Shown here: positions 57,061 to 64,000 of the stretch, one piece after another
Numbering within the stretch: position 1 is the first letter of the stretch
Layout of the letters: the number at the start of each line of letters is the position of its first letter
DNA from: Isoetes taiwanensis
Lineage: Eukaryota > Streptophyta > Lycopodiopsida > Isoetales > Isoetaceae
Reading direction: 5' to 3'
Assembly: GCA_021234155.1 (NCBI GenBank)
Contig: JAJEKV010000022.1
Location: 6,962,132-7,026,131 of the forward strand
DNA length: 64,000 bases
Program-made: the position numbers and the translations under genes
Notes under the pieces: generated by a model
Seen by the model: only the letters and a program-made list of their open reading frames with translations
Told to the model about the DNA's origin: nothing
The model's database searches: none

Positions 57061-58662
57061 TGTGACGTTCCACATATTTATCGCATATTTAAGTATAAAT
57101 ACATGACGCGTCACTATGAATAATTAATGGCACATTAATTATTCATAAGCTAAGGTTAGCTATGTTAATAATTAAATTATAAAGGTGGAAACCTAACCCA
57201 AAACCCTAATTCGAATTTAGGGCTTATCCTAATATTAAAAGGGCTAAAATACCAAATTAGTTAATTATTGACATGCCACGGCCCAAATCGATTGGGCAAG
57301 GTAGGGTTTCCATTTTGGACACCCAAATTAGGGCTTTTGTGCCCCAATTCGAATTGGGAGCAGTTGGGGATGGAGGAGGAGGAGCAGCAGCCAGGCACCC
57401 TTCAGCAAATCGAGATGGAGCCATCCCAAGCTTGGGTTCGTTGGTTAGTCAGTAGCTTAGCTGTGTTATTCTGTAGGGTAGCGCCTGTATTTGGGCACTT
57501 GTTGTGTGTATTTCTTACTGTTTCTCTGTGTTCTCTATGCTTTACACTGTAGGAACTAACCCTTGATTGCAAAGGTGAGTTCTCCTTATCTCTGGTTCTG
57601 TACTTGCTCTTAAATGATGGATTGATAGTTCTTTGCATAGTATTACTCTGGAAATAGGGGAATTAAGGGGGGTAGAGACCTCTGAGCCATGATAGTAGGA
57701 TGCTCCTAGGTAGATCCCTATACTTCCCATTAGATGCGGCCTGTGCACAAGAGCCCACCGAGTCATGGATGCTATGGAGTGGCTTAGCACCAAATAAGGG
57801 ACACAATGGTGAAGCGGGGGTGGGGTCTTGCACGCAACATAAAGGCTCCCGAGACTCCTACAAAGTGGACTAGGGTTAATACCCGGCCCGCTGAGCTAAA
57901 GGCGCCGATCCGTGCGGGTATGGGTCCGGACACTCCCCTCGGGTGCAGAGGTGTGACCCCGCATGGGGCATCCCGTACTTTGAGTAGATTTAGGGCCAGG
58001 CAGTGCGGATCGCGATGCGGGTCACCGGAGCGCAAGACGTATTCTCCTAGTCCACCCGCGGGAACCACCAGCGGATCCGAAGGGGACGCTTCCCGACCCC
58101 TGCCTCTGGACCGGGGCTTCATGAACCCGGGTAGTAGGCTCGAAGGGTGATACCTTGAATCGCTGTGATCCAGGAAGGCTATAGTGACGCTTATAGCATG
58201 ATTGACTCATCCAAAAGTGTGTACGAGGAGGGCGGATGGAGTGGACAACCCTAGCCCGATGTTCTATGCGATAGCCTAACGCCAGTTATTATGTCACGAT
58301 CTCTTGAGGCCGGAAAGCCGTCAGTCCATCCCCGGTCGAGGCAAGGGGTAGAACACAGGGTGTGGGGTGTTTTCTTAGGTTTAGATACATATTCTTTGTT
58401 GTTGGTACTTGGATGGATGTGCCACCCCGTGGTGGTAAATTATGATATGATTATCTTTTGTGCTAACATTGTATTCACGCTTCGCATGACGTAGGAGCCC
58501 CATTGGCGTGGGCGAATGACCCCTCTGTGTCCTTCACTTGGGCATCTTCTTATAGATGGCCGAGTTATCTGGAGGAGGAGCCTGCTGGAATGTGAGTTGG
58601 TCGCCATGGGAGGAAAGTCCCGTATGTATACGTCGGGGTCGTATATGTTGAGGGGCGTCACA
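57061..58662 (+). repeat. 3' LTR
   Basis: 1,602 bases, TGTGACGTTCC to GGGGCGTCACA. The ATG-started peptide (57,370) and the CTGTAG/GTGAGT micro-exon are conserved from the 5' LTR. The last 900 bases carry many 1-4-base indels and clustered changes relative to the 5' LTR. Confidence 0.9.
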
Positions 58663-58667
58663 GTGGC
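58663..58667. repeat. Target-site duplication, right
   Basis: GTGGC, equal to the five bases before the 5' LTR. Confidence 0.85.
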
Positions 58668-58770
58668 GCTACCCACCGGGTTCGCCAAAGCCGAACACCA
58701 GACGAGGTTAAGCCGGGCGATGCCGGATCAGCGAGGCGGGGTGGCGGGCGCGCTGCGGGCGGCCCGGGGT
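58668..58770 (+). repeat. GGGTTCGC-family repeat, right half
   Basis: GCTACCCACCGGGTTCGCC continues the repeat broken at 40,150. The same junction is uninterrupted at 60,055-60,080 on the minus strand. It fades out after GGTTAAGCCGGGCG. Confidence 0.7.
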
Positions 58771-59930
58771 TAACAAAAGCGAACCCAAAAGTGGGTGGCG
58801 GGGCGAGTTGGGCGGTGGATGGTTTGGATTGAAGGATTCGAAGGTATTCACGGAGCATTTGGATGGCCATTGCCCATCAAATAAGCTCATAATTTCCATA
58901 CCCAAAGCGTCGAATCGGAGGAAAATTTCAATTTTTGGCGTCCTTGGAGCTCCGGGGAAGCAAATGTTGGCGAAAACACGCAATGTCGGGATTGAAAGCT
59001 CGAGATGATGCATTGATTGCGCTTTTTGCAAAGCATAGCACACTATCGGAATGCCTATGGGAGCATGGCTATGGCGGGCATTGAATAGGGAGGTCCTGTA
59101 CTATGTGAAGATTGCTCTTAAATTTTTGATTTAGAAAAGGGAAGAGGGCACGTCGAGCATGTGATTCTTCCCTTTTTGACGCATGACTAGGCCTTCCTTA
59201 AGGTCGCATGCACATATGAAGAAACTTATAACTTTCTGTTAGGCGAAGAAATCTCTTTGTTTATGCTCAAAATACCGCATTTTTCAACAACGCTTTTCAA
59301 AGGTGCCCAATTTTGTAAAGCCGAGGGTTTTTCTTCCGAGTTGGCACCCACAATGCACATTCAAATCTGCGGAACATGAAGGAAAGCTACACAACTCAAA
59401 AGAGACCGGACAATGCGCTACCTTTCCGGTTTAACAATTATTTTAAGCATTTCTATCGAACCAACGGCATCAAAGCGAGCTCATTGTCGATTCTTTTAAT
59501 CCCGCTATGCATGGCTGCCAAATTCATCCTTTTCCTCAAAAACCCACAACCGGGCATTAAAAACCCAACAAATACACATTAAAAGACCCTTAAATTAAAG
59601 CTTAATTTATAGCCTACCATTACGTACTCTGAGTTGGGTTTTTTACACGGCACCGGTTGGCTTGGCATCTCCGGGTGCGGCGATGGCGGAAAAGGCCGGA
59701 TTTGAAACTAGTCACAGGAATGCGGAGAGGATGAATTGAAGACAAAGGAGGACATGAATTGATCATGAGAAAAATGGCATCGAATCAAGGCCTTGCATTT
59801 CTACCCCCGACCGCCGCTTCGGCCCCCGCCCCTCGGTTCGGCTTTTAAACCCTACGGGGCCTCGCTTGAATGCGTAGATGCGGGATGTAGCCGCTGACCG
59901 CCACCATGCCCTCACGATCCGAGTATGCCC
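58771..59930. other. No recognisable gene
   Basis: No conserved family seen. The region is moderately GC-rich with only short frames. Confidence 0.4.
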
Positions 59931-59934
59931 CTAC

Positions 59935-60230
59935 TGATTTGACCGGGGTTAAGCCAGCGAACCCGGGTGGGTTCCGCACCGTGACATTTGCGCCGACCCG
60001 TCCGGCCCCACGCCAGCTGCCGCGACGCCGCTTAACCCTGGTTCGGGTTCGCTTGGGCGAACCCGGTGGGTAGCGCCACCTCAGCACCACGTACATAACG
60101 GGTTCGCCTGGGCGAATCCGTGGGTTCGCTTAAGCGAATTTTCTGGGTTCGCTTGGGCGAACCCGGCTGGCTCCCGAACTCAATTTCGGGAGCCGATCGA
60201 AGCACCGCAAATCGGGTGGAGATAGTTTGA
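59935..60230 (-). repeat. GGGTTCGC-family repeat, uninterrupted copy
   Basis: On the minus strand the order is CGATTTGC, GGCTCCCGAAATTGAG, several GGGTTCGCCCAAGCGAACCC-like palindromes, CCCGTTATGTACGTGG, TGCTGAGGTGGCGCTACCC and ACCGGGTTCGCC. It equals the two halves at 39,945 and 58,668 joined with a single GTGGC (60,075-60,079). It therefore preserves the structure of the LTR element's insertion site. Confidence 0.75.
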
Positions 60231-60612
60231 GCGCCCTCTTGCAGCTGGCTTTTTTCTCTGTGTGTGTGTGCATGTAGATCTGCCAATCATCCCGTCCACG
60301 AGAAACAGCCTACCATGCAAAGAAACCCCCTAACTATTCCACATTTGTTGGTAGATCGGGCAGAATCCCAAATCTGGCTGCAGGCGGCAGATGTTGTTAA
60401 CCCTTCGTTCACCTCACCTCAAGAGCACTTTCGTTTGCTTGATCGGGCATATCGTCTTTGCGATTAGTACACTAGAGCTCTGCTGCAATAAATCATAGAA
60501 ACAGATTTGCGGGTCACGCCTGTGAGAGGGACTCACAATCGCCGGAAGCCGAAATACCTTGGCTGGTCACCCACGGAGGCGGTTTAGGGTTTAGGCGAGG
60601 CTCTGTGGAATA

Positions 60613-61953
60613 ATGAGCTGCAGATGGGCATGTTTCAAGCATGACGAAGGCTGTTGTGGGTATTTCAATTGTCTGGTTGGAAGTAGTTTGGTTCTCCATA
60701 TCTTTGCGAGGCTTGAGCTCCGAGACCTCATAAGAGTAAGATGTGTTTGCAAGTCATGGTATGATGCCGTTTTGTCTCCACAATTTCTCAAAATTTGGAA
60801 GAACGAGGAGGAGCGGATCTGGGCTGTGTTGGCCATTAGATTAGAGCGCAAAGAATCACAAAAAAAATATGGCAAGCACTTATGGTATCCTGCAAGCGCA
60901 TCATCAGAAAATCGTAGGGAAATATGGTATGTTTCTAGTTTCTTATCCCCATTAGAAACAGAGAGAATTCCCTGTATGTTGCCTGTGCCGCGTTTACCAA
61001 ATGGCACCAAGTTTGAAGGGTTGCTTTCTTCACACGGTCTAGTTTTAGGCAGACTCATGGACTTTGATAAGGACAGCAAGCATGCCATAAAACTTGTTGT
61101 GGGAAATCCTATCACTAACAGTTGGAAGCATCTACCCCTTGCACCAGTGCCTCCTACCATTTCTCCTCATGGTTACCACCAGTTCTTCATGGAACGGGAT
61201 CCTGTTTCTGAGAACTACATCATTGTGATCTTCCTCTACTCTCAAGATAGAATTGAAGAAGATGAAGATGAAGAAATGGAAGATGAAGATTGGATGTATA
61301 ATGTTTTGCAATATGAATCTAGGTTGGGCACTTGGTGCAGAGGTCCAACATTGTATGAGTGCAACATTAATCATAAGGCGATGCTCCAGGGTTCTATGGT
61401 AGGTACAGAACTCATGGTGAACGATTTACCGATGTTTTCAGTTTATGATCCATGTATTATGGCTTGGTCTCACTTGCATATTTCACTCTCATTTGAGTTC
61501 CCGCCCGAAGATGATGAGGGTTGGAGAGGTTCTTGCAGTGCTGTCCTTGTGGGTTTCAAGTATAGAGGTAAATACTTTGTAGCTACCTCCTCTATGAGGC
61601 TGGAGGGTGGTCCAGAGGATTTGGGACTTGGTGTGTGGCAGTTGGACCAAGAAAATGGATCTTCAAAGTTGGTGTCTAAGAAAAGGTTCAAAGATTTGTA
61701 TGGTGCTGGTTGGTGGAATGATGTGATAGATATGAGATGGAAATGCCAGAATGTTGGTGACTATGCCATTTTCTCCACAAGCTACAAGCCTCACACTCAT
61801 GGCCTAACTCCTCCAGTTGCATTTAATATGCATGATTTTACTTGGATCAGTGTTTTGACAGAAGAAGAAAAACGTCGCAATGCAAACTTTTCTCCAATCA
61901 TTGATTATGAGTGTGCTTATGCATTCATTCCCAGTTTGGCTGCTCGAGTTTAG
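60613..61953 (+). CDS. F-box protein, single exon, intact
   Basis: The 446-codon frame is uninterrupted. Residues about 22-62 form an F-box (LVGSSLVLHIFARLELRDLI then RVRCVCKSWYDAVLSPQFL), which would bind SKP1 in an SCF ubiquitin ligase. The C-terminal part has no obvious Kelch or LRR consensus. It contains KLVVGNPITNSWKHLPLAP, a phrase typical of plant F-box-associated and Kelch-like domains, and an acidic run (about 213-229, EEDEDEEMEDED) that probably loops out. The start MSCRWACFKHDEG is the first ATG of the open frame and gives the F-box near the N-terminus, as usual. The substrate is unknown. It is the only intact gene I can support in the window. Confidence 0.9.
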   Translation: MSCRWACFKHDEGCCGYFNCLVGSSLVLHIFARLELRDLIRVRCVCKSWYDAVLSPQFLKIWKNEEERIWAVLAIRLERKESQKKYGKHLWYPASASSENRREIWYVSSFLSPLETERIPCMLPVPRLPNGTKFEGLLSSHGLVLGRLMDFDKDSKHAIKLVVGNPITNSWKHLPLAPVPPTISPHGYHQFFMERDPVSENYIIVIFLYSQDRIEEDEDEEMEDEDWMYNVLQYESRLGTWCRGPTLYECNINHKAMLQGSMVGTELMVNDLPMFSVYDPCIMAWSHLHISLSFEFPPEDDEGWRGSCSAVLVGFKYRGKYFVATSSMRLEGGPEDLGLGVWQLDQENGSSKLVSKKRFKDLYGAGWWNDVIDMRWKCQNVGDYAIFSTSYKPHTHGLTPPVAFNMHDFTWISVLTEEEKRRNANFSPIIDYECAYAFIPSLAARV

Positions 61954-62742
61954 GGCAAGTTTGACGGCTGAGTTTAGTGCCGATGATTGCATATTTTTTT
62001 TGGTAAGTCCACTTCTTAGAAATACGATGTAGTATGTTTCTTTCGTGTACTCCTTTTTTGCACAATATGGATAATGTAAAAATCATAAAACATAGCCATA
62101 TCAGTGTTATGCATTTGCTGAAGGCCTATTATTGTATGAACAAGGAAATAGCGCAGATCATTCATATTGTAGTACAAGAATTTGGTGGAATCTATAGACC
62201 CTGCAGATATGTCCTGTACATATGTTATGCTGGTAAAATCGTTTGCAAAAAAGTTAGGAAGCTAAAGCGTTGCAGAGTAGTCCATATGTTTTGAAAAGTC
62301 AGAATCTAAGATTAAAATGTTGAAAAACAAGCTCGAGTCTTAAGAGATGCGAGGATTCTTTTATCAAGCTGAATAACTTCAGTGTACAAGTAAATCACTT
62401 ATTTTTAAGGCTGCTGATATTGATGATTTGCAAATAGCCAACTAGAGCAGCACAAACTCCAGCAATTTCTAATCAATTTTAAACAAAGGTGTTTGCGTTC
62501 TATGAACGGGAACAAACTAGAACGTCCTTCTCTTTGATAGATATTCTTCTATTTGACCAGGTTGGCAGATGAAGAGGGCATATGAGCAGCTGGTTAGGAT
62601 GAAGATCACTTCTCCTCGTAAGCAAGAACAAGCTTGAACTGCATATCGACCAAGGGTCTGAAGACGTAATTTTTCTTCATAAGGAAGAACAAACTAGAGC
62701 TGCTCGAGGACCTAAGGGTCTGAAGGCGAATCTATTTAAATA
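61954..62742. other. 3' flank of the F-box gene, no further gene
   Basis: No motif recognised. It probably includes the 3' UTR (AATGTAAAAA-like signal near 62,070). Confidence 0.4.
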
Positions 62743-63474
62743 GGGAAATTTACCAAATTGTTGACTTAATTCCCAAAAAGCCCTTTGTATTTTTGAAATT
62801 CCCAAAATGCCCTTAATTCTTAAGTATTTTTCCAAATAGCCCCTTGTAATTTAAACGTATTTACAATAGAGGATTATTTTCTAAGAGGAAGTGGTTCTTA
62901 CAGATGACAATAATTTGGAAAATAAATTTCAAAAATTATTATGACAAAAATATGCAATAGAAATGTCAAATAGAATTTCTGCAGCTGCCTTCATTATGCC
63001 TGTTACCACAACGTGTGCACTTGTACATACGCTTTTTTCAATCTCTACCACAACGTGTGCACTTGTACATACGCTTTTTTCAATCTCTACCTTCTGTCCT
63101 ATCCGGTTTTCTTTTAGAACTACCAGGAGAATGACATGTTGCATGTTGCAGGAGGTGGCTATTCATTATTTTCAAGAAATTCAATATTTGGAGGATAGAT
63201 ACGGACATCATATAAATAGCAAATTGAGCCCTACAAGTAACATGTATGGGTATAAAGCAGCTTCTGCACAAGAAGCCCACAAAGCTTTCCCTTCAATACA
63301 ATTTTTATAAAAGCATTAGAATGATAGGCTTATCTCTAGCTTTCGGTGATTTTTAAATTACAAGGGGCTATTTGAGAAAATACTTAAGAATTAAGGGCAT
63401 TTTGGGAATTTCAGAAATACGAAGGGCTTTTTGGGAATTAAGTTGACAATTAAAGTTATTTTGGTAAATTTCCC
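62743..63474. mobile_element. 732-bp element with about 110-bp terminal inverted repeats
   Basis: The left arm starts GGGAAATTTACC and runs to about 62,853. The right arm is its inverted counterpart, about 63,352-63,474, ending GGTAAATTTCCC. Matching blocks include TTCCCAAAAAGCCCTT and AATGCCCTTAATTCTTAAGT. The interior has no transposase. Long inverted ends suggest a Mutator-like non-autonomous element, but no clear target duplication is visible. Confidence 0.7.
63006..63090. repeat. 42-bp tandem duplication
   Basis: ACCACAACGTGTGCACTTGT and the following ACATACGCTTTTTTCAATCT with CT occur twice in direct succession without any mismatch, inside the inverted-repeat element. The identity of the two copies indicates a recent event. 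Confidence 0.95.
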
Positions 63475-64000
63475 AAAAAGAAACAAAGTATACGAGGTGG
63501 CACTGCATATGCATATTTGTATATAAACAAGGTGCTGTGCACGGAGGGTTGCCCTCCAATTTCTCGAGGGTGAAGTGGCTTGAAGGGTGAAGTGGCCTAA
63601 ATCAAACCGTGAAGTCATGTTTTCACAATATTTAAATTAAAGTAGACCCCTACCATGTTCTGACAATCAATTTGTAGGCCCCCTACATTCATGTACAAGC
63701 CCCTCCACAAGTGCTCCTCGATTGAATTGTGTATGCAATTCAGTTATTTAATGTTGTACAAGTGTCCATACGCATTTTATGTCGTGCAGACACAATCACA
63801 GTTTGGATTCGGCCTGTTCAAGTGCTTCAGAGAAAGCATAGCCAAAATATTAGCCATAGCCAAAATGGTCTTCACACAAACATCAGTTGGTTCCAGATTT
63901 TTTTTTTTTTTTTTGCAGCAAAGGAGCTGCTTCTTCCAAACAGAGGCCATGGCCATTTACAACCGATTTGCATTTTTTTTTAGCAGATTTTACAGTTGCT
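63475..64000. other. No recognisable gene
   Basis: No motif recognised. A poly(T) run lies at about 63,899-63,915. Confidence 0.45.

Larger units (their letters stand above)
40151..58662 (+). mobile_element. 18.5-kb non-autonomous LTR retrotransposon (LARD-like) with nested insertions
   Basis: Two direct 1.6-kb repeats bound it (40,151-41,751 and 57,061-58,662), each starting TGTGACG and ending CGTCACA. GTGGC duplicates flank it. A tRNA-iMet-type primer-binding site follows the 5' LTR, and a polypurine tract precedes the 3' LTR, so it is oriented to the plus strand. Retroviral-like transposition machinery must come from elsewhere, because none of the 15.3-kb interior resembles gag, protease, RT or integrase. 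Helitrons (6.4 kb together) and a MITE account for part of the length. Without them the element is near 11.8 kb, still in the range of large retrotransposon derivatives. Confidence 0.85.

Noticed and set aside
57402-58150. Open frames inside the 3' LTR, including a 114-codon one
   Set aside because: Not conserved in frame in the 5' LTR apart from the short acidic peptide.
40151-58662. Reading the two 1.6-kb repeats as two independent solo LTRs
   Set aside because: Only the outer flanks share GTGGC and match one uninterrupted site, and the inner flanks carry a primer-binding site and a polypurine tract.

Overview
The window looks like nuclear DNA from a land plant with a large, repeat-laden genome. 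It holds plant gene families (an F-box protein, a PLS-type pentatricopeptide repeat relic, a polyol/sugar transporter relic, and a malectin-like receptor-kinase fragment) in a sea of Ty3/gypsy, Ty1/copia, hAT, Helitron, LINE-like and satellite DNA. The style of the PPR relic and the abundance of decayed elements suggest a fern or another seed-free plant, or a gymnosperm. That placement is inference; no species marker is present.

Layout: 3.6-8 kb holds a decayed chromodomain Ty3/gypsy element (+). 9.65-12.3 kb holds a decayed hAT element (-). 14.9-15.7 kb holds a PPR pseudogene (+). 16.7-18.4 kb holds an uncharacterised reverse-strand gene or pseudogene with a GNHS motif and one short intron, followed by a second unidentified coding relic. 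18.4-21.1 kb holds a decayed copia element (+) with its 3' LTR. 21.1-26.6 kb is a TAGATTCC-type satellite split by a 2.5-kb solo LTR. 27.06-27.45 kb is a LINE-like 3' end (-). 29.5-32.6 kb is a gypsy gag-protease relic with a probable LTR (-). 33.2-33.7 kb is an inverted GGAAACCCTTCC array. 33.9-36.6 kb holds a possible MULE-like fragment and a near-complete hAT transposase (+). 38.0-39.5 kb is a polyol transporter pseudogene (-).

From 40,151 to 58,662 lies one 18.5-kb LTR retrotransposon. It has 1.6-kb LTRs, a 5-bp target-site duplication (GTGGC), a tRNA-iMet-type primer-binding site and a polypurine tract. Its 15.3-kb interior has no recognisable gag or pol, so it looks like a large retrotransposon derivative (LARD). 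Nested inside it are two head-to-tail Helitrons (45,197-47,224 and 47,225-51,574), a 309-bp MITE, a minisatellite and GC-rich palindromic islands. One Helitron carries a 1.8-kb polypurine tract; the other carries a malectin-like receptor-kinase gene fragment. A related, uninterrupted copy of the insertion site lies at about 60.0-60.2 kb.

The only clearly intact protein gene is a single-exon F-box gene at 60,613-61,953 (+). A 732-bp element with roughly 110-bp inverted repeats follows at 62.7-63.5 kb. Most coding relics carry single-base frameshifts and stops. This fits neutral decay, but assembly indel errors could contribute and cannot be separated from sequence alone.
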